From Thermodesulfobacteriota bacterium (GTDB lineage Bacteria > Desulfobacterota > Thermodesulfobacteria > Thermodesulfobacteriales > Thermodesulfatatoraceae): a stretch of 42,937 nt of DNA. Where the stretch lies: assembly GCA_013153725.1 (NCBI GenBank), contig JAADDY010000024.1:1-42937 (forward strand). Direction: 5' to 3'. Below the pieces are notes generated by a model, which saw only the letters and a program-made list of their open reading frames with translations, searched no databases and was not told the origin of the DNA. The translations under genes and the position numbers were made by a program. This document shows positions 1 through 10,492 of the stretch, one piece after another. Numbering within the stretch: position 1 is the stretch's first letter; each line of letters begins with the position of its first letter.

Positions 1-1385
1 AGGAGAGCTGCCGCCGGGTCGCCGCGAAAATCGGTGCCTATCTTGTCGATCTCATCCAGCATGAAGACGGGGTTGTTCACCCCCACCCGGCGCAAACCCT
101 GGATGATCCGCCCGGGCATGGCGCCCACATAGGTGCGTCGGTGGCCCCGGATTTCAGCCTCATCTCGCACACCACCAAGGGAGATGCGCAGGAACTTCCG
201 GCCCAGGGCCTTGGCGATGGAACGCCCAAGGGAGGTCTTCCCCACCCCTGGAGGCCCCACGAAACAGAGAATGGGGCCTTTCATGTCGGGTTTTAGCTTG
301 CGCACTGCGAGATATTCCAGGATGCGCTTTTTGACCTTCTCGAGGTCGTAATGGTCCTGGTCGAGAATCCTTTTGGCCTCCTTGAGGTCGATGCGGTCTT
401 CTGTGCTTTCACACCAGGGCAGTTCCAGAACCCAATCCAGCCAGTTGCGAATGACGGTATATTCCGCCGAGGTGGGATGAAGCCTTGCCAAACGCTTGAG
501 TTCTTTTTCGACCTCTTTGCGCACGTAATCGGGAAGCTTCTTCTTGGCGAGTTTCTCACGGATCTCTTCGATTTCCGCCTCGACTCCCTCGGCCTCCCCG
601 AGCTCTTTCCGAATGACCTTCAGCTGCTCCCGCAGATAGTACTCTTTCTGGGCCTTTTCCATGCGCCCCCGGACTTCGGCCTGGATCTTCTGGCCCAGCT
701 CAAGAATTTCTACCTGTCTCAGGAGGAGCTGATGTATCTTCTTGAGCCTTTCTTTGATATCAAGGGTTTCCAGGACGTCCTGTTTCTCCTCGTTTGAAAC
801 GTTCAGGTGGCTGATGACCATGTCAGCCAGGACCCCGGGCTCCTCGATGTTGAAGATTACCGTCTTCAGCTCTCCGGGAATCTGGGGGGAAAATTCGAGA
901 ACCTTGGTGAAGAGTTGCCTGATGCTTGCCATCAGCGCGTCGACTTCCATGTCGTGGACGAGATAATCGTCGAGGACCTGTATCCGCCCCACGAGATAGG
1001 GCTCTCGAGAAACGAGCTCCAAAAGCTCGATTCTCGAAATACCCTGTACCACCACGCGTACCTGATCCGGCTCGATGCGGGTGGCCTTCAAAATCACCGC
1101 CGCGGTGCCAACGTCAAAAAGGGCTTTTTCGTCCTCTCCCGGCTCTCTAACCGCCACCACCGCCACCATGCGATCCGAGGAAAGGGCGTCGTCAATGAGC
1201 TTGAGAAGCCCCGGCTCGTGAATCATGAGGGGCATCACCATGTGCGGAAAAAGAACCACATTGGAAGGAATAACGGGAAGTTTCTTGTACTCCCCCTTTT
1301 CTTCTTCCTGTTTTTCGGTTCTCTTCTCTTCCATCTCGGCTGGCAAACTAAGCTCTTTCACCTGGGCCGCCTCTTTCTCGCTCAT
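1..1385 (-). CDS. lon: ATP-dependent protease Lon, 5' part (cut by window edge)
   Basis: N-terminal and ATPase part of Lon, the cytosolic AAA+ serine protease that degrades misfolded and regulatory proteins. The frame is open from the start codon to base 1, so the C-terminal part of the AAA+ module and the Ser-Lys protease domain lie outside the window. Visible on the minus strand: a charged leader, the LON N-domain opening with LPVIPSNVVLFPHMVMPL, the long coiled-coil linker, then the Walker A GPPGVGKTS (about residues 376-384) and a Walker B region reading VFMLDEIDK. The ATG at 1385 has GAGG six bases upstream. A second in-frame ATG at 1463 also has a strong AGGAG site and would add 26 residues (MSRRLESGEGMFNF...), so the N-terminus is not settled. 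It is transcribed alone, divergently from the LysR gene. Confidence 0.95.
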   Translation of the reverse strand, partial: MSEKEAAQVKELSLPAEMEEKRTEKQEEEKGEYKKLPVIPSNVVLFPHMVMPLMIHEPGLLKLIDDALSSDRMVAVVAVREPGEDEKALFDVGTAAVILKATRIEPDQVRVVVQGISRIELLELVSREPYLVGRIQVLDDYLVHDMEVDALMASIRQLFTKVLEFSPQIPGELKTVIFNIEEPGVLADMVISHLNVSNEEKQDVLETLDIKERLKKIHQLLLRQVEILELGQKIQAEVRGRMEKAQKEYYLREQLKVIRKELGEAEGVEAEIEEIREKLAKKKLPDYVRKEVEKELKRLARLHPTSAEYTVIRNWLDWVLELPWCESTEDRIDLKEAKRILDQDHYDLEKVKKRILEYLAVRKLKPDMKGPILCFVGPPGVGKTSLGRSIAKALGRKFLRISLGGVRDEAEIRGHRRTYVGAMPGRIIQGLRRVGVNNPVFMLDEIDKIGTDFRGDPAAAL

Positions 1386-1492
1386 ATTCCACCTCACGAC
1401 TTTTGGATCTGGATCTAGGAGGAAGTTAAACATTCCCTCTCCAGATTCCAACCTTCTACTCATTTCACTCCTTTTATCCTTCAATTCCGAGT

Positions 1493-1513
1493 TTGTTCAA
1501 ACAAATTGAACAA
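1493..1513. promoter_or_regulatory. Inverted repeat over the predicted lon start site
   Basis: TTGTTCAA and TTGAACAA form perfect 8-bp arms around a 5-base spacer (ACAAA). The right arm covers the position (about 1510) where transcription from the lon promoter should begin. This is the geometry of a repressor operator. Which protein binds is unknown; the divergent LysR gene and an unlinked heat-shock regulator are both possible. Confidence 0.45.
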
Positions 1514-1516
1514 AAC

Positions 1517-1545
1517 ATTATCAAAAAATTTGATTGATCTTTCAA
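1517..1545 (-). promoter_or_regulatory. Sigma-70 type promoter of lon
   Basis: On the minus strand TTGAAA (1545-1540), a 17-base spacer and GATAAT (1522-1517) match the -35/-10 consensus well. Predicted start is near 1510, about 125 bases before the ATG at 1385 and 47 before the alternative ATG at 1463. The rest of the 1386-1616 spacer is AT-rich and must also hold the LysR promoter, for which I see no clear -35/-10 pair. Confidence 0.55.
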
Positions 1546-1616
1546 AGAAAATTTTGCTAAGCTAAAAAGCAGAAAACAGCAAAAATTTGCCAATTCAGGC
1601 AAAGGGGGGAGAAGAG

Positions 1617-2588
1617 TTGGCTTTAACCCTCAGACAACTCGAAATTTTTTTAGCGGTTGCCGAAACAGGCCATGTTACGAGCGCGGCCAAGAAAATTCAC
1701 CTCACCCAATCGGCGGTGAGCATGGCCATCTCTGAGATGGAAAACATCCTGAACGGCCCTCTCTTTGACCGGCAGGGGAAAAAGCTGATCCTGAACGACC
1801 GGGGGCGTTTTTTGCTCCCCTACGCCCGTGAGATAGTCAACAAGGTCCGCAACATCGAACTCCTGCTCTCCGAACCCGAAGGAGAGCTGGTGGGGCATCT
1901 TCACGTCGGTGCGAGCTCCACCATCGGTAATTACGTCATGCCTTACGTGGTGAGCGCCTTCACCCGGGAGCACCCCAAGGTCTACATCAACCTGGTGGTG
2001 GGAAACAGTCGGCAGATCGAACAGCAGGTGGAAGAAGGGGGGCTTGATATCGGTTTCATCGAGGGTCTTGTTCACAGCAACAAAATCGAATCGCAGGAGT
2101 GGCTTACAGACCGTTTGAACATCATCGCCAACTCCCACCATCCTCTGGCCCAAAAGAAAAAAATCGCCGTCCACGATCTTGCCGAGGCGCGCTGGATCAT
2201 GCGAGAAGAAGGTTCCGGAACGGCAGAAATCTTCAAAAACGCCATCTCGAAATACATCTCAAACTTCGAGGTCTTCCTGGAACTGGGGCACACCGAGGCC
2301 ATCAAGAAGGCTGTCGAGGCCGGTATGGGCCTCAGCTGCCTTTCGGCCCTCACCGTCTGCCGTGAGGTGGAAAACGGCTGGCTCAAGATCCTTCACGTCC
2401 CCGAGCTTGAGATCACCAGGCAGCTCCTCATCATCATCCGCAAAGACAAACTCAAGACCAACCTCCTGAAGGAATTCATCTCCTTCTGCAATTTCATCCG
2501 GGACTGCTGCCAGGCCTCAGAAATTTGTCTCACTTCGCCATACAAACTTCTCCAGCTATTAGAGCATCACCAGGAAATGGTAGTTTAA
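1617..2588 (+). CDS. LysR-type transcriptional regulator
   Basis: LysR-family regulator of 323 residues with the usual layout: an N-terminal winged helix-turn-helix (LRQLEIFLAVAETGHVTSAA... with LTQSAVSMAISEME as recognition region) and a type 2 periplasmic-binding-like effector domain from about residue 90 (EHPKVYINLVVGNSRQIEQQVEEG). The effector domain resembles the CysL/CbbR branch. The TTG at 1617 is preferred over the upstream in-frame TTG at 1587 because AAAGGGGGGAGAAGAG lies directly before it and the HTH then begins five residues in, as is normal. It is divergent from lon with a 231-base spacer. The C-terminal tail after about residue 295 is longer than in many relatives. Effector and targets cannot be read from the sequence; the downstream outer-membrane gene is a candidate target by position only. 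Confidence 0.9.
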   Translation: MALTLRQLEIFLAVAETGHVTSAAKKIHLTQSAVSMAISEMENILNGPLFDRQGKKLILNDRGRFLLPYAREIVNKVRNIELLLSEPEGELVGHLHVGASSTIGNYVMPYVVSAFTREHPKVYINLVVGNSRQIEQQVEEGGLDIGFIEGLVHSNKIESQEWLTDRLNIIANSHHPLAQKKKIAVHDLAEARWIMREEGSGTAEIFKNAISKYISNFEVFLELGHTEAIKKAVEAGMGLSCLSALTVCREVENGWLKILHVPELEITRQLLIIIRKDKLKTNLLKEFISFCNFIRDCCQASEICLTSPYKLLQLLEHHQEMVV

Positions 2589-2648
2589 GCTTGCACTTTT
2601 AAAGGGCTTCCGCTAAGAGGAGAAAAATTCCTCTGGAGGAGGCGCATA

Positions 2649-3614
2649 ATGAGATCCCTCTTGGCGGCCCTGCTCTTCGTGTTGGTCTCTTCCCAACTGG
2701 TATTTGCCGGTGGAGGCAAGGCTTATCCTCTGGGAGCCGAAGGGTTCCTCGTGGGAGCGGCCCCACCACCTGGTCTTACGATCCTTAATTACGCCTACTT
2801 TTACTCGGCAGACGAACTCAAGGACTCCGACGGAGACGAAGTTCCGGTCTTTGACGACATCACCGTCTGGGCCGAGGTCATGCGTTTCATCTACTTCACC
2901 AAGAAAAAGCTCTTCGGCGGCACCTACGGCCAGCACTTCTTCTTGCTCGCGGTAAACGTGGACCTCGATTTCAAGGCCCCGGTGGGCCCCAAGCGCAAGA
3001 GAAACTACGACGATTTCGACGTCCCTTACATCATCTATTCTCCCTTCCTCCTTTCATGGCATCTCATGCAGGGCAAACTCCATCTGGTGCTCGACATCGC
3101 CGACATCTACATCCCACTCTCCAACGAAGACGACGACAACCTCGCCAGCGTGGGGCGAAACTTCTGGACCATCGAGCCCGTCTTTGCCATCACCTATATG
3201 TTCACCCCCCGGCTTTCCGCTTCTCTAAAGCTCATGTACGACTTCAACACCGAGCAAAACGACTACCCCACCCCCATGGGGGTTACCATCGATCGGACGC
3301 CCGGGCAGGAATTCCATTTCGACTGGTGTGTCTCCTACGCTCTCAAGCCCAACTTCCGCGTCGGGATCACGGGTTACTACTATCGTCAGGTCAAGAACGA
3401 CGACTTCGATTTCGACGATTTCTCAGGCCCCCCGGCCTTGCGGGCGGCGCTTGAAGACCTCGAAGACAACCAGGGCCGTGTCTGGGCCATCGGCCCGGGT
3501 GTGTGGTACCAGCAGGGAAAATTCTTCCTCTCCTTGCGTACCCAGTTCGAGTTTGGCGCCCGCGAGATGACGAAAGGCCAAAACGTATGGTTTAAAATGG
3601 GCTACGTTTTCTAA
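2649..3614 (+). CDS. Outer-membrane beta-barrel protein (MetA/SphA-like)
   Basis: A 321-residue exported protein. A signal peptide is clear (MRSLLAALLFVLVSSQLVFA, cleavage after residue 20). The mature part alternates polar and hydrophobic residues in strand-like runs and ends in MGYVF, a C-terminal aromatic typical of BAM-inserted barrels. The pattern (GAEGFLVGAAPPPGLTILNYAYFYSADELKD near the N-terminus, GVWYQQGKFFLSLRTQFEFGAR near the end) resembles the family annotated as 'MetA pathway of phenol degradation' or SphA-like transporters, whose substrates are mostly unknown. The start at 2649 has GGAGGAGG seven bases upstream. A stretch of Asp-rich loops (EDDDN, DDFDFDDF) suggests surface-exposed or ion-binding loops. 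It lies 60 bases after the LysR gene and 24 before trpB2. Confidence 0.6.
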   Translation: MRSLLAALLFVLVSSQLVFAGGGKAYPLGAEGFLVGAAPPPGLTILNYAYFYSADELKDSDGDEVPVFDDITVWAEVMRFIYFTKKKLFGGTYGQHFFLLAVNVDLDFKAPVGPKRKRNYDDFDVPYIIYSPFLLSWHLMQGKLHLVLDIADIYIPLSNEDDDNLASVGRNFWTIEPVFAITYMFTPRLSASLKLMYDFNTEQNDYPTPMGVTIDRTPGQEFHFDWCVSYALKPNFRVGITGYYYRQVKNDDFDFDDFSGPPALRAALEDLEDNQGRVWAIGPGVWYQQGKFFLSLRTQFEFGAREMTKGQNVWFKMGYVF

Positions 3615-3638
3615 AACTTTGAACCAAGGAGTGAACCT

Positions 3639-5015
3639 ATGGCGGAGTACAAGATCACCCTTTCCGAGAAGGAACTTCCCACGGCGTGGTACAACATCAT
3701 TCCCCGTCTTCCCAGGCCACCGGCACCTCCCCTCAATCCCCAAACTGGCGAGCCGGTAAAACCCGAAGAGCTGGCCGCCATCTTTCCGAAGAGTCTCATC
3801 GAGCAGGAGATGAGCCCGGAGCCGTGGATCGAGATCCCGGAGGCCGTAAGAGAGGTCTACCGCCTCTGGCGCCCCACCCCTCTTCACCGGGCGAGAAACT
3901 TAGAGAAGGCCCTCGGCACACCGGCCCGCATCTATTTCAAAAACGAAAGCGTGAGCCCTCCCGGGAGCCACAAGCCCAACACCGCCGTGGCCCAGGCCTA
4001 TTACAACAAAGAGGCCGGCATCAAAAGGCTTGCCACGGAGACCGGCGCCGGTCAGTGGGGAAGTGCGCTCGCCTTTGCCTGCAAGCTCTTCGACCTCAAG
4101 TGCACCGTTTATATGGTGAAGGTCTCCTACGAGCAGAAACCCTTTCGCAAGAGCCTCATGCACATCTGGGAGGCGGAGGTCTTTCCCTCTCCCACCGAGC
4201 GCACCGAGGCCGGTAAGCGCATCCTTGCCCAGAATCCCGACTCCCGCGGCAGCCTGGGGATCGCCATCTCCGAGGCGGTGGAAGACGCCGCCACCCATGA
4301 AGACACCAACTACTCTCTGGGGAGCGTGCTGAACCACGTGCTGCTTCACCAGACGGTCATCGGCCTTGAGACCCAGAAACAGCTGGCCCTGGCGGAAGAA
4401 AAGCCCGACGTCCTGATCGGCTGCGTGGGCGGAGGAAGCAACTTTGCCGGTTTTGCCTTCCCCTTCCTGGGAGACATGCTCGAAGGGAAGCTCGAGGCCG
4501 AGGTCATCGCCGTGGAACCGGCAAGTTGCCCCACCCTTACCAAGGGCATCTACACCTACGATTTTGGCGACACCGCGGGCCTCACCCCGCTCCTCCTCAT
4601 GCACACCCTGGGACACTCTTTTGAGCCCCCGGCTATCCACGCTGGCGGGTTGAGATATCACGGAGACGCCCCACTGGTCTGCCAGCTGGTAAAAGAGGGG
4701 CTCGTCAAGCCCCGGGCCTACCCTCAGAACCCGTGTTTCGAGGCGGCACTTCTCTTTGCCCGCACCGAGGGCATCATTCCAGCACCTGAGACCAGCCACG
4801 CCATCCGGGCCGCCATCGACGAGGCCCTGAAGTGCAAGGAAACCGGGGAAGAGAAGGTCATCGTCTTCAATTTCAGCGGCCACGGGCACTTCGATCTCGC
4901 GGCTTACGATTCCTATCTCGCCGGAGAACTCGAAGATTACGAATATCCGGAAGAAAAGATCAAAGAGGCCCTGGAAGAGCTCAAACACTTCCCCAAGTTT
5001 CCCACCGGAATTTAA
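3639..5015 (+). CDS. trpB: Tryptophan synthase beta subunit, TrpB2 type
   Basis: PLP-dependent enzyme of 458 residues that joins indole and serine to tryptophan. Length, the N-terminal extension ([28 protein letters not shown]) and the sequence [15 protein letters not shown] place it in the TrpB2 branch, not the TrpB1 branch that pairs tightly with TrpA. The PLP lysine is K112 in GSHKPN; the phosphate-binding loop GCVGGGSN is near residue 264. TrpB2 enzymes are common in thermophiles and archaea and may work alone, salvaging indole or dephosphorylating phosphoserine. No trpA or other trp gene is adjacent, consistent with a stand-alone role. Start ATG at 3639 with AAGGAG upstream. A GC-rich hairpin follows directly. 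Confidence 0.93.
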   Translation: MAEYKITLSEKELPTAWYNIIPRLPRPPAPPLNPQTGEPVKPEELAAIFPKSLIEQEMSPEPWIEIPEAVREVYRLWRPTPLHRARNLEKALGTPARIYFKNESVSPPGSHKPNTAVAQAYYNKEAGIKRLATETGAGQWGSALAFACKLFDLKCTVYMVKVSYEQKPFRKSLMHIWEAEVFPSPTERTEAGKRILAQNPDSRGSLGIAISEAVEDAATHEDTNYSLGSVLNHVLLHQTVIGLETQKQLALAEEKPDVLIGCVGGGSNFAGFAFPFLGDMLEGKLEAEVIAVEPASCPTLTKGIYTYDFGDTAGLTPLLLMHTLGHSFEPPAIHAGGLRYHGDAPLVCQLVKEGLVKPRAYPQNPCFEAALLFARTEGIIPAPETSHAIRAAIDEALKCKETGEEKVIVFNFSGHGHFDLAAYDSYLAGELEDYEYPEEKIKEALEELKHFPKFPTGI

Positions 5016-5019
5016 ACCG

Positions 5020-5043
5020 CGGAGGCGGGGCTCCCCGCCTCCG
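5020..5043 (+). terminator. GC-rich hairpin after trpB2
   Basis: CGGAGGCGGGG (5020-5030) pairs with CCCCGCCTCCG (5033-5043), a very strong stem starting a few bases after the trpB2 stop. There is no immediate U-run (only TTTT at 5057-5060), so termination may be partial or the hairpin may protect the 3' end. Confidence 0.5.
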
Positions 5044-5072
5044 TTGACACCTCCCCTTTTGCCTGCCATAAC
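5044..5072 (+). promoter_or_regulatory. Candidate recG promoter
   Basis: TTGACA (5044-5049), 17-base spacer, CATAAC (5067-5072). The predicted start (about 5079) falls only two bases before the recG ATG, so the message would be leaderless; no Shine-Dalgarno sequence is present, which fits. The -35 perfectly matches consensus but the -10 is only moderate. Confidence 0.45.
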
Positions 5073-5080
5073 CCAAAGGG

Positions 5081-7513
<2,433 letters not shown>

Positions 7514-7523
7514 GAGGTGCCAA

Positions 7524-8825
7524 ATGTCCATTTACATCGGAATCATCGGTCTCGGAACCGTGGGCTCGGGAACGGTAAAGATCCTCTTTGAAAACCAGAA
7601 GCTCATCCAGAAAAGACTCGGTTGCCCCCTTCTGGTGAAGAAGATCGCCGTAAGAGACCCAAACCTTCCGCGCCTGGTGGAAGTCCCGGAAACCCTTCTC
7701 ACCACCGACGTGGAGAGCATCTTTCGCGACCCGGAGATCAAGATCGTGGTGGAGCTCATCGGAGGTCTTGAGCCGGCGCGGACCTTCATCCTCAAGGCCA
7801 TCGAGGCCGGAAAACATGTGGTCACTGCCAACAAGGCGGTGCTTGCAGAATTCGGGAAGGAGATCTTCCGGGCGGCCAGAGAAAAGGGCGTGGACATCGC
7901 CTTTGAAGCGGCGGTGGGAGGAGGGGTTCCCATCATCAAGACGCTTAAGGAAAGCCTGGTGGGCAACCGCATCAAGGCCCTTACCGGGATCGTCAACGGC
8001 ACCTGCAATTATATTCTCACCCGCATGACCGAAGAGGGGCTCTCCTTTGCCGAGGCCCTGAAGGAGGCGCAGGAGGCGGGTTTTGCCGAGGCGGACCCTT
8101 CACTTGACATAGATGGTCTCGACGCCGCCCACAAGCTGGCCCTCCTCACCACCCTGGCCTACGGCACGGAAATAACCCTTGAGGACATCTACGTGGAGGG
8201 CATCAGGGAGATCGAACCCCTGGATCTTTCCTTTGCAAGAGAGCTCGGCTTCGTGACCAAGCTCCTGGCCATCTGCAAGGACACGGAAGAAGGGCTCGAG
8301 GCCCGGGTGCATCCGGCCCTGATTCCGGAGGCCCACGTCCTGGCCTCGGTGCGGATGGCCTACAACGCCTTCTACATCAAGGGAGACGCCGTGGGAGACG
8401 TCCTTCTTTACGGCCTTGGCGCCGGCCAGATGCCCACGGGAAGCGCCGTGGTGAGCGACATCGTCGACCTTGCCCGGAACGTACTCTCCGGAGCCAGTCT
8501 GCGGGTGCCCCCGCTCTCCTTCCAGCTGAGCGATCTGCAACGCCTGCCCCTAAAACCCATGGAGGAGGTGGTCTCGCGGTATTACTTCCGCTTTGCGGCG
8601 GTGGATCGGCCGGGGGTCCTTTCCAAGATCGCCGGCATCCTGGGCGAAAATGAGATCAGTATCGCCGCGGTGATTCAGAAGGGGCGCGAGATCGGAGGGT
8701 CGGTTCCCATCGTGATGCTCACCCACGAAGCCCGGGAGAAGGCGGTTAGAAGGGCCCTTTCCGCCATAGACGAACTCCGTATCGTCACCGCCCCCACCAA
8801 GATTTTGCGCATCGAAGAGGGCTAA
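7524..8825 (+). CDS. hom: Homoserine dehydrogenase
   Basis: NAD(P)H-dependent reduction of aspartate semialdehyde to homoserine, the branch point to threonine and methionine. The 433 residues show the Rossmann start IGIIGLGTVGSGTV, the catalytic-domain signature AAVGGGVPIIKTLKESL with GIVNGTCNYILTRM, and a C-terminal ACT domain (about residues 355-430, FRFAAVDRPGVLSKIAGILGENEISIAAVIQ) that usually gives threonine feedback control. No aspartokinase is fused, which fits the stand-alone Hom type. ATG at 7524 has AGGAGG upstream, ten bases after recG. The enzyme uses the same aspartate semialdehyde pool as the COG1900 homocysteine pathway protein encoded at 33.9 kb. Confidence 0.96.
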   Translation: MSIYIGIIGLGTVGSGTVKILFENQKLIQKRLGCPLLVKKIAVRDPNLPRLVEVPETLLTTDVESIFRDPEIKIVVELIGGLEPARTFILKAIEAGKHVVTANKAVLAEFGKEIFRAAREKGVDIAFEAAVGGGVPIIKTLKESLVGNRIKALTGIVNGTCNYILTRMTEEGLSFAEALKEAQEAGFAEADPSLDIDGLDAAHKLALLTTLAYGTEITLEDIYVEGIREIEPLDLSFARELGFVTKLLAICKDTEEGLEARVHPALIPEAHVLASVRMAYNAFYIKGDAVGDVLLYGLGAGQMPTGSAVVSDIVDLARNVLSGASLRVPPLSFQLSDLQRLPLKPMEEVVSRYYFRFAAVDRPGVLSKIAGILGENEISIAAVIQKGREIGGSVPIVMLTHEAREKAVRRALSAIDELRIVTAPTKILRIEEG

Positions 8826-8889
8826 GCGTTTAGGTTTTTGGGAAGCGTTCCGATATTAACAAAAGCAACGTCGTAAAGGTGGGCCAACA

Positions 8890-9366
8890 GTGAAGGTAGA
8901 AAAGGGGCGCTTCCTGATCCTCAAAAATCAAAAAGAAACCCTGGAAACAGAGGCCCTGGGGGCCTGCGTGGCTCTGGCAGCCAGAGCTCCGGAAAAGAAG
9001 ATCGCCGGTCTCTGGATCTTCGTCTTGCCGGCGGAAAAGATCCTCAATTCGCGAGTAGGAGATGTTCCGCAGACCTTCTTTGCCGCCGAGGGGATAGACG
9101 TCTTTTTGGAGGCCCTGGAAGAGGCCGGGGCCGAAAAGGAAGAGCTCGAGTTTTTTGCCGCCGGAGGGGCAAGGTTTCTCGAGGCCCCCACGGTTTTCGA
9201 TCTAGGGGGCTTGAACGCCTCCATGCTCCGAAAACTCCTGAAAGACCGGGGTCTTACGCTCAAAGCCGAAGCCTGTGGCCGCCCCTTTCCATGCCGCCTG
9301 GCTGTTGACGGTAAGGAGGCCCTGGTAACCGTAAAAATCTCCGGAGAAGAGGAAGAGACGTGGTAA
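8890..9366 (+). CDS. Degenerate CheD-like protein
   Basis: A 158-residue protein that aligns by eye with CheD, the chemoreceptor glutamine deamidase. Matching parts are LGACVAL (residues 23-29; CheD LGSCVAV), GLWIFVLP (40-47; CheD GMAHVMLP), FFAAGGARF (88-96) and LNASMLRKLLKDRGLTLKAEACGR (108-131; CheD RNVEAVKKHLKDFGIKLLAEDTGG). The catalytic Cys (C26) and the Thr six residues before it (T20) are kept, but the catalytic His is replaced by Ile (I43) and the GGNRGR-like tail is eroded. Deamidase activity is therefore doubtful; a binding role is more likely. GTG start at 8890 with AAAGGTGGG upstream. The next gene, an HDOD protein, starts inside its last codons (7-bp overlap), so the two are translationally coupled. 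Confidence 0.6.
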   Translation: MKVEKGRFLILKNQKETLETEALGACVALAARAPEKKIAGLWIFVLPAEKILNSRVGDVPQTFFAAEGIDVFLEALEEAGAEKEELEFFAAGGARFLEAPTVFDLGGLNASMLRKLLKDRGLTLKAEACGRPFPCRLAVDGKEALVTVKISGEEEETW

Positions 9367-10214
9367 AGGTCCTGGAATACGTCTTTGAAGAGCTCAATAC
9401 CATTCCGAACTTCCCAGAAACAGCCTATCGTGCCCTCCGGATGCTCGAAGACGAAAACGTAAACTTTGAAAAACTGGCCAAGGTCATCCGCTACGACGCC
9501 ACCATCACGGCCAACTTCCTGAAGCTCGTCAATTCCGCTTACATTGGCCTGCGGCGAAAAGTCGAATCCCTCTCCCAGGCCTTTGCCCTTCTGGGTCTCA
9601 ACCAGATCCGCTTCTTTCTGGTGGCAGCCTGTGCCGGCCAGTATCTAAATCGGGCCCTTCACGGCTACGGGCTCTCTCCTTACGAGGTCTGGCTCCACTC
9701 CCTGGGGAGTGGAGTCTTTGCGGAGCTCATCGCCGAAAAGGTCAAGGCCGCCAACCCGGATCACGTCTTCACCGCGGCCCTCCTGCACGACATCGGCAAA
9801 CTGGTGCTCGATCTCTTCGTTGGCGGGGAGCTTGAGGTCATCCGGGAGCTTGTGAGGGACGAGGGCCTCACCTTCATGGAGGCTGAGATCATGGTGCTCG
9901 GGACGGACCACGCCATCGTGGGAGCCGAACTCCTGCGACGCTGGGGCTTTCCGCAGGAGACGATCTTTGCCGTGCGGGCCCATCACGACGAAGACTGGAT
10001 GGTCCAGAACCAGACCGCCGCCATCGTGGCCCTCTCCAACATGCTCACCAACCTCCTGGGGATCGGCATGGGGGCCGACGGCCTCTCTTACCGCGTGCCT
10101 TCCAAACTCCTCAAGGTCGCGGGCCTCAAGGACCGGGAACTTTTCAGCGTCATCACCGAAGGGTTCAAGCGTTACCAGAACATCAAAGAGAATCTCCTGG
10201 CCTCAGGCCACTAG
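9360..10214 (+). CDS. HDOD domain protein
   Basis: A 284-residue HDOD domain protein (helical, related to HD-type phosphohydrolases). HDOD proteins are usually signalling or scaffold modules in bacterial chemotaxis, biofilm and stress circuits. Visible are the start LEYVFEELNTIPNFPETAYRALRMLEDENVNFEKLAKVIRYDATITANFLKLVNSA, which is diagnostic, and LLHDIGKLVL (about 141-150), where the His-Asp pair is present although most HDOD proteins have lost it. Whether metal ligands beyond this pair are complete cannot be judged by eye. GTG start at 9360 overlaps the CheD-like gene. It ends tail-to-tail with the FlhB-like gene, overlapping by four bases. Confidence 0.88.
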   Translation: MVKVLEYVFEELNTIPNFPETAYRALRMLEDENVNFEKLAKVIRYDATITANFLKLVNSAYIGLRRKVESLSQAFALLGLNQIRFFLVAACAGQYLNRALHGYGLSPYEVWLHSLGSGVFAELIAEKVKAANPDHVFTAALLHDIGKLVLDLFVGGELEVIRELVRDEGLTFMEAEIMVLGTDHAIVGAELLRRWGFPQETIFAVRAHHDEDWMVQNQTAAIVALSNMLTNLLGIGMGADGLSYRVPSKLLKVAGLKDRELFSVITEGFKRYQNIKENLLASGH

Positions 10215-10492
10215 ACCTTCCCCTCCAGACGCCAGGCCCAGGCCAGCACCGCGGCCACAGCTTCGTAGAGCTCCGGAGGAATTTCGCGCTCCAGCTCTAC
10301 CCTGAGGAGGGCCTCCACCAGCGGTGCATCCTCTTTGATGGGGATGCCGGCTTCTTTGGCAAGCGCCAGGATACGCTCGGCAAGGAGCCCCTCACCCTTG
10401 GCCACCAGGCGGGGGGCTTTATCCTTCTTGGGATCATACTTGAGGGCTGCTGCTCTTTTCCGTGCTTTTTTTGCGCCCTTTGCCGCGGCCAC
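10211..10492 (-). CDS. Stand-alone FlhB C-terminal domain protein (FlhX-like)
   Basis: A 93-residue protein equal to the cytoplasmic export-switch domain of FlhB/EscU without the membrane part. LKYDPKKDKAPRLVAKGEGLLAERILALAKEAGIPI followed by EREIPPELYEAVAAVLAW matches the region just after the NPTH autocleavage site of FlhB; the NPTH itself is absent, as if the protein were the cleaved fragment (FlhB-CC). Such FlhX/FhlB-like proteins occur in several flagellated bacteria and can replace the FlhB fragment. GTG start at 10492 with GGGAGG upstream; the first 59 bases lie inside the 3' end of the RNase E/G gene in another frame, so expression is probably coupled. No other flagellar gene is in the window. 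Confidence 0.75.
   Translation of the reverse strand: MAAAKGAKKARKRAAALKYDPKKDKAPRLVAKGEGLLAERILALAKEAGIPIKEDAPLVEALLRVELEREIPPELYEAVAAVLAWAWRLEGKV

Noticed and set aside
2569-2605. Sigma-54 promoter before the outer-membrane protein gene (TGG...TTGC)
   Set aside because: GG and GC are 12 bases apart; the spacing must be 10.
8834-8848. Sigma-54 promoter before the CheD-like gene (GG-N10-GC)
   Set aside because: Only the GG and GC pairs match; the flanking consensus bases are absent.
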